This document shows, piece by piece, positions 39,905 to 48,272 of a stretch of DNA of 64,000 bases. The DNA lies in NCBI RefSeq assembly GCF_022113815.1, contig NZ_SGOM01000003.1, positions 124,001 to 188,000 of the forward strand, read 5' to 3'. Source of the stretch: Vibrio cincinnatiensis (lineage in GTDB: Bacteria; Pseudomonadota; Gammaproteobacteria; Enterobacterales; Vibrionaceae). Every line of letters starts with the position of its first letter. The stretch's first letter is position 1. The position numbers and the translations under genes were made by a program. The notes beneath the pieces were generated by a model. It did no database searches and was not told the DNA's origin. It saw only the letters and a program-made list of their open reading frames with translations.

Positions 39905-40229
39905 GTCAACCTCTAGCCGATATGTATCTTGTATTTTTATAGTCTCTGACTGAATGCACAATAGACAGACTAACCACCAGCCTAAATAACAAAACAATCA
40001 ATAATAGAGCCGTTACTTATAACGGGCAAATAATGAATCATTTAAAATTCAATTCAACGCAAAGTTGTCTAATAAAACAAAATCTAGAACCAAGATCAAA
40101 TTTTTATAACTTTGCATTTCATATTTCGCTTAACCTCTGTTAGTTAAATCGAATTTTATCTCATACAACCTCTATTAAATAAATATTAGGGATTATAGTC
40201 AGTTTTACTTTTAGCTAGGAGCCTAACAC
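39905..40229. other. Divergent promoter region tagH / ppkA
   Basis: These 325 bases are strikingly AT-rich and contain no ORF or RNA gene I can support. They must carry the promoter of the whole minus-strand T6SS operon and that of ppkA. A GATTATAGT box near 40192-40200 could be the ppkA -10. I found no convincing -24/-12 (sigma-54) element by eye. The AT-richness would suit silencing by H-NS. Confidence 0.55.
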
Positions 40230-42410
40230 ATGTCTATTGATAAAAAAGAAAATAAAGACCAACCAATCATAATTAATGGGGATAAAACACAAATCATAAG
40301 AAATCAAACGTGGAATCAAGAAGATGTTAATCCTAAAAATCAAGAAGAAAAAAAACTGAAAATGGATAAAAAGAATAATATTTCTCAAAATTCAGACAAT
40401 GATATGAAAAAAAATCTCTCTTCCGAGACTGAAGAGTTCAATATTGGGACTAATGATAAAAATGATTTTAAAAATAAAACGACAGAAAAAAACTCGAACG
40501 ATCTGGTCGAACATTCCACTTTAACGCCTGGCCATCTAGTTAAAGGTCGATACATCATCGATGCACTTATTGGCCACGGTGGACTTTGTGATGTCTATCG
40601 AGCAAAAGATAAAGTATTAGAGTCATCAGGATCTCATAACCCCTATGTAGCATTAAAAGTCTTACAGAGTGAATACATTGATCAACCTGAAACGGCTCGG
40701 ATGCTGATACGAGAAGCACAGCATACACAAACCTTAAGCCACCCAAACATCATTCGGGTATTTGATTTCGGTGTCGATAACAAAACGTATTTTATCGTAA
40801 TGGAATATCTAGATGGCGAAACTGTCGAGCAGTTAATCCAACGCTCCCGCCCCTCTGGCTTGCCATATCACAAAGCAAAAATTATTTTTAATCAAATCCT
40901 TGATGCACTCATCTACGCGCATTCGCTTGATATCGTACATGCTGATTTAAAACCAGCTAACATCATGATCGAATCCAATGGGAATGTAAAAATCCTTGAT
41001 TTTGGTGTATCAAAGATGGAAAAAATTAAACAAGATCAGTATTCGGCAAAAAGAAAAGACGATGATAACTCTGTTATGGGGTATACTCCGAATTACGCTT
41101 CACTCAATATTTTAGCGGGTAATAAAGCAACACGAGAAGATGACATCTTTGCTTTTGCTTGTATTGCTTATGAATTGGTTAGCTGTAAACATCCATATAA
41201 TCGAACAACGGCTGATATCGCTCTGAAGAAAGCACTAAATCTCACTAAGCCAGCATCCTTGCCCTTTTTGGCATGGCGGCCATTAAGAAAAATTCTATCC
41301 TGCTCAACAAATCATAATCCATTATCAGCCAACGAACTAAAACAACGCTTAAACTGTGCCGTAACACCTAAGTTTGCAATCGCTGCATCAAGTTTATTAT
41401 GGTTAGTTGCCATAACACTCCTTATTAATTATTACGATCAAAAACTCTCCTCTATCAACCAAGTTGCAAAAAAACAAGCTGACCAAATCAACTACCAACA
41501 AGTACTTCTTAATACACCACCTGAAGATGTATTAGCACTAACCCAATCAGATAATCTTCAACCTATTGTTCGAGACGGGTTAATGCGTTACCACCAAGAT
41601 GCACTCCTTAGTCTCTTTGAAACCCAAATTGACGAAATACTTAATGCAAGCGAGATGGAATACCCTGATTATAATAAAGTAGAGTCTGTCCTAAAAGATG
41701 CAGCACGCTACTACCCAGACTCTCATCGCCTTGAAATATTAACTCTAGACATCCGATCCAGTAAACGTTCAACACTACTGGCAATAGAAAGACAACTCAA
41801 TTCTATGTTGGAAAAAGCGCATTACACCTCTATTGAAGATGAGAAGTCTGTTACTGATTTATATAAAAAATTCAGTGCGATTCATGCAGACTACTCTTTT
41901 GAACCTTCCTCTTTAGCTAGTGAAGTCTTTGGTCAGAAGCTTAAACAAGCACTGATCCAACGAGATGCACAAGCTTTAAACACACTGATTAATATTGGTA
42001 ACACTTTCTTTAGTTCATCCGATACTCATGAGGAAAATTTATCCATTAGTAATCAAATGAAAGAAGCTATAGAAGAAATGAGTGATTATCTTACAGATAA
42101 ACATAAAGGCAATTCACCAGACTACCCGTATGAGGCAGCTCGTATTTTATACAAAAATGAATTCGAAAATTTATACCGTCGTATCAAAAATGCATCAGCC
42201 CTCAACACTCTTGACAGAATAGTCACTGAGATAGATAAGTTGGCAAAAGAACTGCCTTCTAATTTTAGTGATATCTCAGATCTACGTTTTCAAGCATCAG
42301 ACAAATATCTAAAACTTTCAGATAGTTTGCTTAAAAAGCGTGAATCAAAGAATGCACGTAGAGCAATACAAAAAGCGAACGAATTACTCCGACAGGTTGA
42401 CAGAGGTTGA
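40230..42410 (+). CDS. ppkA: Membrane Ser/Thr protein kinase PpkA of the T6SS
   Basis: The protein has 726 residues. Residues 1-100 are an Asn/Lys/Asp-rich disordered tail. A Hanks-type kinase domain (about 107-375) has the P-loop LIGHGGLCDVYRAKD, VALKVL with the ATP-binding Lys, DIVHADLKPANIMIE as catalytic loop and ILDFGVSK. The catalytic loop reads HAD rather than HRD. One transmembrane helix near 387-405 (ASSLLWLVAITLLIN) leads to a periplasmic helical region of ~320 residues. In Pseudomonas, PpkA phosphorylates the FHA scaffold to trigger assembly. AGGAG precedes the ATG. The gene is divergent from tagH and ends before a terminator. Confidence 0.93.
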   Translation: MSIDKKENKDQPIIINGDKTQIIRNQTWNQEDVNPKNQEEKKLKMDKKNNISQNSDNDMKKNLSSETEEFNIGTNDKNDFKNKTTEKNSNDLVEHSTLTPGHLVKGRYIIDALIGHGGLCDVYRAKDKVLESSGSHNPYVALKVLQSEYIDQPETARMLIREAQHTQTLSHPNIIRVFDFGVDNKTYFIVMEYLDGETVEQLIQRSRPSGLPYHKAKIIFNQILDALIYAHSLDIVHADLKPANIMIESNGNVKILDFGVSKMEKIKQDQYSAKRKDDDNSVMGYTPNYASLNILAGNKATREDDIFAFACIAYELVSCKHPYNRTTADIALKKALNLTKPASLPFLAWRPLRKILSCSTNHNPLSANELKQRLNCAVTPKFAIAASSLLWLVAITLLINYYDQKLSSINQVAKKQADQINYQQVLLNTPPEDVLALTQSDNLQPIVRDGLMRYHQDALLSLFETQIDEILNASEMEYPDYNKVESVLKDAARYYPDSHRLEILTLDIRSSKRSTLLAIERQLNSMLEKAHYTSIEDEKSVTDLYKKFSAIHADYSFEPSSLASEVFGQKLKQALIQRDAQALNTLINIGNTFFSSSDTHEENLSISNQMKEAIEEMSDYLTDKHKGNSPDYPYEAARILYKNEFENLYRRIKNASALNTLDRIVTEIDKLAKELPSNFSDISDLRFQASDKYLKLSDSLLKKRESKNARRAIQKANELLRQVDRG

Positions 42411-42577
42411 CAGCCATTCTACAAGTAATACAAACACAGCGTAAGAATACTGAGTATAAAACGACTTAGTTTCTAAAAACCAACATCCGTAAAATGGGCT
42501 ATACTTTAACCGTTATTCTCGAACAATTGAAAATATATCCAGAGAATAATGCTGTTCCCTTATAAAGAACTTCCCCT

Positions 42578-42611
42578 AAGGCCCTAAACGCTTTGTTTCG
42601 GGCCTTTTTTT
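42578..42611 (+). terminator. Intrinsic terminator downstream of ppkA
   Basis: An AAGGCCC / GGGCCTT stem with a loop of about 15 bases is followed on the plus strand by seven T. It lies about 170 bases after the ppkA stop, leaving room for a separate short transcript (see findings). The minus strand lacks a T run after the stem. Confidence 0.85.
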
Positions 42612-42617
42612 ATCGTA

Positions 42618-43451
42618 CTAGACTAAACGAATACCCTCTTGTTCAATGACAATTTTGCCTTGCTTAAACAAGCTGCCAATCGTTTTCTTAAATGTGCCTT
42701 TGCTGGTTCGAAAAGTAGCAAAAATCGCTTCAGGGGAGGATTTATCACACAAAGGAAGGAATCCCCCTTTCTTCTCTAATGTTTCCAAGATTTTTGAACT
42801 CAGCTCATCCATCTTTTCAACCCCTACTTTTTGCAAAGCGAGATCAATTTTACCGTCAGGACGAATGGTCTTAATATATCCCTTAAGTTTTTTACCAATA
42901 AATAGCTTTCCAAAAACATCTGAAGGAAAAATCATTCCCCAATGCGAACCATTAATAATGGCTTTGTATCCTAATTCTGATCGCTCTGCGATCAAGAGAT
43001 CGACTTGTTGATTCCGAGTATAGTGAGCCGGTGTTTTGTCTAACCACTTATTAAACTTTGTCGTTCCAACAATACGTCCTGAGGCTTTATCCGTATAAAC
43101 ATAAACTAAAATCGTTTGTCCTGTCGAAAAACGGGCGCGCTGCTCACTAAAAGGAACTAAAAGATCCTTATCTTTTATTCCCCAGTTAACGAAAACCCCC
43201 GTGCTATTGACCCCTTCTACCTTCATTAAGCCCCATTCACCCACTTGAGCAATTGGCGTTTCTGTTGTAGCAGCCAGCTGATTTTCTGAATCAAAATATA
43301 AGAACACATCAATGAACTGTCCTAATTCAACACCTTGTGGTGCATAACGTTTAGGTAACAGCGTTGTACCAAACTCGCCTGCGTCTAAAAAGACACCAAA
43401 ATCTGTTATCTTTACCACTTCTAAACTATTAATCTGGCCAATGTTAATCAT
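42618..43451 (-). CDS. cvfB: S1-domain RNA-binding protein of the CvfB/YitL family
   Basis: This protein has 277 residues from the ATG at 43451 (MINIGQINSLEVVKITDFG); the frame extends 34 codons upstream without homology. Three S1-like domains are visible (VVKITDFGVFLDAGEFGTTL; KVEGVNSTGVFVNWGIKDKD; KGYIKTIRPDGKIDL), with a winged-helix C terminus (FATFRTSKGTFKKTIGSLFK). CvfB-type proteins bind RNA; in Staphylococcus CvfB affects virulence gene expression. The role in gammaproteobacteria is not established. It is transcribed divergently from the next gene. Confidence 0.88.
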   Translation of the reverse strand: MINIGQINSLEVVKITDFGVFLDAGEFGTTLLPKRYAPQGVELGQFIDVFLYFDSENQLAATTETPIAQVGEWGLMKVEGVNSTGVFVNWGIKDKDLLVPFSEQRARFSTGQTILVYVYTDKASGRIVGTTKFNKWLDKTPAHYTRNQQVDLLIAERSELGYKAIINGSHWGMIFPSDVFGKLFIGKKLKGYIKTIRPDGKIDLALQKVGVEKMDELSSKILETLEKKGGFLPLCDKSSPEAIFATFRTSKGTFKKTIGSLFKQGKIVIEQEGIRLV

Positions 43452-43552
43452 GTAAAACGGTCTCACAGCAAATTTGCAGAGATTATACGTGATCTCTGGT
43501 ATGCTTTCCCCATTGTACAGAGAAAATTCAGCAATTTTTTCAGGAGCTTTCA

Positions 43553-44902
43553 TTGATCATTGTAGATAAGCATGATGCCGTGACTTTAAAAATTTCCACC
43601 GAAATCTCAGAAAGTAAAATACTGGATCTTGATGCCTATTTATTTATTCCCGGAGAACTTGGGTTAACACCAGAAGTCATGTCTGAATCCGAGTTTTTCT
43701 ACAGCTCTATTCATCAAAAACGCTCCTATTACAGTGATAAAATTCTTCTTCCTTTAGTACACAGCCGTTTAGCACAACGAGGCCGACTTTCATCCACTCA
43801 ATATCGAGTCAGTCTCAGTCTCTTTGCTTATCAATACGTAATTGCATTAGATCGTGCCGTTAGCCAACTCAATTCAACTAGTGACACCGTCACCTCGGAT
43901 GAAGTGGATACGGTGATAGAACTGTCTCTCGACATTCTTAAACGATTACGTAGGACAATTCCTTATGAAGAAAGCATAAAGCGCTATTATGCGAATATTG
44001 ATAACTATCTTTCTTGGTATACCGAACAAAAATTTCTTTCCATCATCGCTCATTTAGCTCGAGATAGTGATTACAAAACTATTAAAGAACGGTTGATCAC
44101 ATTAGTTGAGAAAGAACAGGCACATCGAGCACTCAACCATTACAACTCAGCCAAAGCCGATACAGACATCACTCGGTTAAGCAATAAAATGCGCTTATTA
44201 CGACGCCTGATTGAGCACCCCATCATTCTCAATGAAAAAGTGACCTCGTTGGGCAATAATATGAAGCGAGCCGTAAAAGGGGTTGCAACAGGCTTAATTA
44301 TGGTAGTGGTAACTATTACCGCAGTTTCTGCACGTGATTATTGGGGAGAAATTACCGCTTCTTTTATTATTGCTATGTCATTTATTTATGCTTTGCGTGA
44401 AATCTTTAAAGATGATCTCCGTGATATGCTTTGGCGTTGGATCCGCAAAGGCAAACCCAAATGGCGTCGCCGCTATTTCGATCCAAGTACGGGAAAACTG
44501 GTTGGGCAAAAAGATGAGTGGCTCGACTATAGAAACCTTTCCACCTTGCCAGAAAAAATCCAAAAGATTCGAAAAAAGCGTGTAGTCCAGCGCGAAGAAC
44601 AAATTTTGCATTATCGTTCTAAAGTTGAAATGTCCACCTCTCGCTTTATGAGTGGCTATGAAGAAACCAGAGAATCGATGATGATCGATCTTAGGCCAAT
44701 TACACGATTAATGGATAAAGGATCTAACCGGATTTATCAATTGAGCAATGGGCAAGTCAGCCGAGAATCCGTTGAAAAGCGTCACCTCATTAACTTAATA
44801 GTCAAAGAAGATGACCACCTACACCCACCGACTTACTACCGCTGGAAAATCGTACTCAACCGCAGCAAAATAGTGGACATTGAGTCCATAACCTTGGATT
44901 AA
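43553..44902 (+). CDS. Conserved-looking 449-aa membrane protein of unknown function
   Basis: I do not recognise this family. The 449-residue protein has a soluble, largely helical N-terminal part of about 235 residues and a pair of hydrophobic helices near 240-283 (GVATGLIMVVVTITAV, ITASFIIAMSFIYAL). A very basic stretch follows immediately (LWRWIRKGKPKWRRRYFD), with a C-terminal soluble domain ending RWKIVLNRSKIVDIES. It starts at a TTG with a strong AGGAG seven bases upstream. The stop overlaps that of the convergent DUF4442 gene (shared TTAA). The basic loop after the helices suggests a cytoplasmic C-terminal domain near the membrane. Confidence 0.8.
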   Translation: MIIVDKHDAVTLKISTEISESKILDLDAYLFIPGELGLTPEVMSESEFFYSSIHQKRSYYSDKILLPLVHSRLAQRGRLSSTQYRVSLSLFAYQYVIALDRAVSQLNSTSDTVTSDEVDTVIELSLDILKRLRRTIPYEESIKRYYANIDNYLSWYTEQKFLSIIAHLARDSDYKTIKERLITLVEKEQAHRALNHYNSAKADTDITRLSNKMRLLRRLIEHPIILNEKVTSLGNNMKRAVKGVATGLIMVVVTITAVSARDYWGEITASFIIAMSFIYALREIFKDDLRDMLWRWIRKGKPKWRRRYFDPSTGKLVGQKDEWLDYRNLSTLPEKIQKIRKKRVVQREEQILHYRSKVEMSTSRFMSGYEETRESMMIDLRPITRLMDKGSNRIYQLSNGQVSRESVEKRHLINLIVKEDDHLHPPTYYRWKIVLNRSKIVDIESITLD

Positions 44903-45378
44903 GGCTTTACACATTTTAACGATAAGGTGAGCCAGAACTCCGCCATGGGTTCATTTCCATGCTGCGATGGACAGGTTGCGATAATTTTTACCGCCTTATT
45001 TATTCGTTGTCCCGTTGCAATAGTTTCATCCAGCATAGAGTCAATCAGCTCCCCATCATCACAATGAAAATGAACATCGGCTTCTGGGCGCTTAAAAAAT
45101 TCAGCATTGACCCCTTTAAAAGCCAATGAAATAGGCTTACCTCGACGTTGTGCTTTATGCATTGCCATAAATCCCCCCGCCACATCCGCCCCAACAGCTA
45201 ATACACCAAAGTACATGCTATTTAGGTGATTTTTATTACGACGTTTTAAAGGAATACGAATTTCTACCGATCGTTCGTTAAGAGATAAAATTTGAGGCCG
45301 ACAATACCAAATCAAAGGAACTTTAAGAAAGCCAAAATAATTTAAATAAAAATTCGCTTTGGTGAGAGCAGAAAGCAT
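44899..45378 (-). CDS. DUF4442 hotdog-fold (thioesterase-like) protein
   Basis: This 159-residue protein resembles the DUF4442 branch of the hotdog fold: a LRRNKNHLNSMYFGVLAVGAD-like segment (RRNKNHLNSMYFGVLAVGAD), with Asn-His-Leu at the turn and the following helix GFMAMHKAQ, then strands ISLAFKGVNAEFFKRPEADV. Hotdog proteins with this NHxN/NHL turn often hydrolyse acyl-CoA thioesters, but the substrate here is unknown. The stop codon overlaps that of the plus-strand neighbour. Confidence 0.75.
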   Translation of the reverse strand: MLSALTKANFYLNYFGFLKVPLIWYCRPQILSLNERSVEIRIPLKRRNKNHLNSMYFGVLAVGADVAGGFMAMHKAQRRGKPISLAFKGVNAEFFKRPEADVHFHCDDGELIDSMLDETIATGQRINKAVKIIATCPSQHGNEPMAEFWLTLSLKCVKP

Positions 45379-45492
45379 AACGAGTCATCCTTATTAACTT
45401 GTCAGACCAGTAAATTCTAAGAACGCACCAATGTCAATAGAATGTTACCAAAATGAGCATCTTGATTAACTTTTAGCATAAAAATGATTCAC

Positions 45493-45535
45493 TTTACCTT
45501 CTCGATGAACTTAATCACGCCATCGAGAAGGTAAA
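45493..45535 (-). terminator. Long perfect hairpin downstream of the PEP-synthase-like gene
   Basis: The arms TTTACCTTCTCGATG and CATCGAGAAGGTAAA form a 15-bp perfect stem with a 13-nt loop, 18 bases past the stop of the minus-strand gene. The T run on the minus strand starts several bases after the stem (ATCATTTTT), so it is a plausible terminator, though not a textbook one. Confidence 0.6.
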
Positions 45536-45552
45536 AATTGATGTTTATTGAT

Positions 45553-46440
45553 TTAAAAATTGTAGATTGATTCAGCTTGCGCTATCTCTGCGAGGAAGGC
45601 TTGTAGTTTAGGGAACTCTTGCAATGAGTAAGTGACCATTAATAAAGGTTTTTTAGCTTGATGAGCCGCTTTAATTGCGACCTCGGCTAGCAGCATGATA
45701 GCCTCACTATCTGGATTATATAGGTAATCTAGTTCACGATTTCCTTTATCTACCCCTAAAGTAAATTGCGACAAATCTTGCCAATCAATCACAACGCCAT
45801 CAAAGTATTGCAGCAAACGCTCAGCCAATATAGCAGCCGCTGGAACATTACATACATACAAGACTTTTAGCCCATTAAGTCCGCGAGGGAGTCCTTGCTC
45901 GGCTAAACGATCAATAATAGTTGCCGCATCACTCAGAGCTCGAACAAACGGGACAACGATCTCAATATTGTGACCTTTCTCCTGCAATGTTTTGATCACT
46001 TGGCATTCTAATGTAAAGGCACTGGCATAAGCAGCCGATGCAAACCGAGAGACACCTCGCACCCCCATTGCTGGATTTGCTTCCACCGATTCACAATCAC
46101 CGCCTATCAATGTTTGAAATTGAGCACTATCTATCCCACTTAAACAGATACGAATCACCTTATGCTGAGGCTTAATTCCCTGCTCAATTCGAGTTACCAA
46201 AGTATCGACAAAATGCGCATCAACCGTTTTCCCATCCAATAATGCGGACAACGAGTTTTTCTCCAACTCCGTCAGTGAGTCATCCTCAACAGAAATCGCC
46301 GGATGGTAAAAAACACTTTCGGCAATAAGCTCAGAAAGAGAAACGAACAAATCCGCACTCGGCGTTTGGGTCGAGATTTGAGGTAATGTATTTCCTAGTA
46401 CCAGCTGTGGCTGGATTGTGGGTGATTGTTCTAAACTCAT
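45553..46440 (-). CDS. Truncated PEP-synthase (PpsA) C-terminal-like protein, probable pseudoenzyme
   Basis: The 295-residue protein matches only the C-terminal PEP-binding TIM-barrel of PpsA: NPAMGVRGVSRF against NPMLGFRGASRY, then LECQVIKTLQEKGHNIEIVV, PFVRALSDA, EQGLPRGLNGLKVLYVCNVP and FDGVVIDWQDLSQFTLGVDK. The swivelling phospho-His and ATP-grasp domains are absent. Within the barrel, the Glu that binds Mg (MCEIPS) is replaced by Asn (VCNVPA), and the catalytic-Cys motif GICGQG reads LMVTYS. It should not make PEP, although the frame is intact and GGAG precedes the ATG at 46440. It is divergent from aroH; in E. coli intact ppsA also lies near aroH. Confidence 0.8.
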   Translation of the reverse strand: MSLEQSPTIQPQLVLGNTLPQISTQTPSADLFVSLSELIAESVFYHPAISVEDDSLTELEKNSLSALLDGKTVDAHFVDTLVTRIEQGIKPQHKVIRICLSGIDSAQFQTLIGGDCESVEANPAMGVRGVSRFASAAYASAFTLECQVIKTLQEKGHNIEIVVPFVRALSDAATIIDRLAEQGLPRGLNGLKVLYVCNVPAAAILAERLLQYFDGVVIDWQDLSQFTLGVDKGNRELDYLYNPDSEAIMLLAEVAIKAAHQAKKPLLMVTYSLQEFPKLQAFLAEIAQAESIYNF

Positions 46441-46646
46441 TACAGCTCCGGTCATCCTTAAAATCGATAAGATTGAAAATACCGATATACGGAAAGAAAA
46501 ACAAGCAAATAAAGTAAATATTTATACAATCTAAATGAATAAATACCCACAAAATAACTTGTATCACCTCCTTTTGTGCTAAATAGTTTATTCTGACGGT
46601 TAAATTCGTTATCTTTAGCGCTTCGCAATAAAAAACAGGCAATCTT

Positions 46647-47708
46647 ATGCCACTTAAAACTGATGAATTACGTACCCAATCATTGGGTCCAATGCCGACA
46701 CCGGCAGAGTTAAGTCTGGCTCATCCTATTACTGATGATATCGCAGATCATATTGCCCAATCTCGTCAACATATAGAACGCATTCTTACTGGAAAAGATG
46801 ACCGATTACTGGTCATTATCGGGCCATGTTCGGTGCACGATCCTAAAGCCGCTCTCGATTATGCACATCGTTTAAGCCAGGTACAAAAAGACTATGAAAA
46901 CGAACTATTTATTGTCATGCGTACTTACTTTGAGAAACCACGTACGGTTGTTGGTTGGAAAGGCTTAATTACCGACCCTAATCTCGATGGTTCTTACGCA
47001 TTAGAAGATGGCCTAAGTAAAGCACGCCAACTGCTGTTAGATATCAATAAGCTGGGCTTAGCAACCGCCACTGAGTTTCTAGATATGATTACCGGGCAAT
47101 ATATCGCGGATCTTATTAGCTGGGGAGCCATTGGAGCCCGTACAACAGAGTCACAAATTCATAGAGAAATGGCCTCTGCACTTTCTTGCCCTGTTGGATT
47201 TAAAAATGGAACCAATGGCAATATCAAAATCGCCATTGATGCTATTCGCGCCTCTCAAGCTTCTCACTACTTTTATTCCCCTGATAAACAGGGTCGCATG
47301 ACGGTCTATCGCACCAGTGGGAACCCTTTTGGTCATGTCATTTTACGTGGGGGTGAAACGGGACCAAACTTTGATGAAGCCTCGATCGACAATGCCTGTA
47401 GACAACTGGCACAAGTTAATTTGCCGCCGCGCTTGGTGGTTGATTTCAGCCATGCTAATTGTCAGAAGCAGCACCGTAAACAACTTGAAGTTGCAGAGGT
47501 GATTTGCCAACAAATAGAATCTGGAGGCTCAAAGGTCGCTGGCATTATGGCAGAAAGCTTTATTGTCGAGGGCAATCAACCGATGGATGATTTAAATGAT
47601 CTCACTTATGGTCAATCTATCACCGACCCTTGTCTAAGCTGGGAAGACTCCACTATCATGATGGCTCGATTAGCACAAGCAATAAAAATAAAACGAGCTC
47701 GTAAATAA
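46647..47708 (+). CDS. aroH: 3-deoxy-7-phosphoheptulonate (DAHP) synthase, AroH type
   Basis: This 353-residue class I DAHP synthase condenses PEP with erythrose 4-phosphate, the first step of aromatic amino-acid synthesis. Conserved blocks include LLVIIGPCSVHDPKAA with the metal-binding Cys, MRTYFEKPRTVVGWKG, SWGAIGARTTESQIHR, SCPVGFKNGT and VVDFSHANCQKQH. The sequence is closer to the E. coli AroH isozyme (Trp-sensitive) than to AroG, for example DELRTQSLGPMPTPAEL at the N terminus and SPDKQGRMTVYRTSGNP. The feedback effector is inferred only from this similarity. yajQ follows 15 bases downstream. Confidence 0.93.
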   Translation: MPLKTDELRTQSLGPMPTPAELSLAHPITDDIADHIAQSRQHIERILTGKDDRLLVIIGPCSVHDPKAALDYAHRLSQVQKDYENELFIVMRTYFEKPRTVVGWKGLITDPNLDGSYALEDGLSKARQLLLDINKLGLATATEFLDMITGQYIADLISWGAIGARTTESQIHREMASALSCPVGFKNGTNGNIKIAIDAIRASQASHYFYSPDKQGRMTVYRTSGNPFGHVILRGGETGPNFDEASIDNACRQLAQVNLPPRLVVDFSHANCQKQHRKQLEVAEVICQQIESGGSKVAGIMAESFIVEGNQPMDDLNDLTYGQSITDPCLSWEDSTIMMARLAQAIKIKRARK

Positions 47709-47723
47709 TAAGGAAACAAAACC

Positions 47724-48206
47724 ATGCCTTCTTTTGATATCGTTTCAGAAGTCGATACTGTTGAACTGCGTAATGCAGTCGATAATTCTAACCGTGAACT
47801 GGCTACTCGCTTTGATTTTCGTAACGTAGAAGCTAGCTTTGAGATCAAAGATGAAACAGTCAAATTAGTGGCGGAAGGTGAATTTCAGCTTAGCCAAATG
47901 ATGGATATTTTACGTAATAATTTAGCCAAACGAGGTGTGGATGTCCGCTCAATGGAATTGAAAGACTCCGTTCATTCTGGTAAAAAGTGGTACAAGGAAG
48001 TGGTTTTAAAGCAAGGTATTGAAACTTTATTGGCTAAAAAAGTGGTCAAAATGATCAAAGATGCCAAATTAAAAGTTCAAGCCGCTATCCAAGGGGATAA
48101 GGTGCGAGTGACGGGGAAAAAACGAGATGATTTGCAATCGGTGATCACTCTGCTCCGTGAATCTGAACTTGAACAACCTTTTCAATACAACAACTTTCGT
48201 GACTAA
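47724..48206 (+). CDS. yajQ: YajQ-family nucleotide-binding protein
   Basis: This 160-residue protein has the YajQ signature from its first residues ([38 protein letters not shown]) and the C-terminal [20 protein letters not shown]. Two ferredoxin-like domains are expected. Members bind cyclic di-GMP in some pathogens and interact with nucleic acids; the function in Vibrio is unclear. It lies 15 bases after aroH, so the two are co-transcribed, and a bidirectional terminator follows. Confidence 0.95.
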   Translation: MPSFDIVSEVDTVELRNAVDNSNRELATRFDFRNVEASFEIKDETVKLVAEGEFQLSQMMDILRNNLAKRGVDVRSMELKDSVHSGKKWYKEVVLKQGIETLLAKKVVKMIKDAKLKVQAAIQGDKVRVTGKKRDDLQSVITLLRESELEQPFQYNNFRD

Positions 48207-48225
48207 GCTAAGCTTGCCTTGATAT

Positions 48226-48261
48226 AAAAAATCCAGCCCTATTGATCAGGCTGGATTTTTT
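48226..48261. terminator. Bidirectional terminator between yajQ and the coiled-coil gene
   Basis: AAAAAATCCAGCC and GGCTGGATTTTTT pair perfectly around a 10-nt loop. Both strands have a T run after the stem, so it can end yajQ on the plus strand and the coiled-coil gene on the minus strand. Confidence 0.92.
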
Positions 48262-48272
48262 GCTAAAGAAGG

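Noticed and set aside
39905..40229. Sigma-54 promoter for the T6SS operon
   Set aside because: I searched both strands by eye for a GG-N10-GC type -24/-12 element and found none convincing.
9419..42410. Island bounded by integrase, tRNA or direct-repeat attachment sites
   Set aside because: No integrase, tRNA or obvious flanking direct repeats were seen at either end of the T6SS region, so a site-specific mobile element cannot be claimed.
43452..43553. 34-residue N-terminal extension of the CvfB-like protein
   Set aside because: S1-domain homology and normal family length start at the ATG at 43451; the extension covers the divergent promoter region.
46456..46646. TrpR or TyrR operator upstream of aroH
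   Set aside because: AT-rich words such as GTAAATATTTA and GCTAAATAGTTT are present, but neither matches the consensus spacing or sequence well enough.
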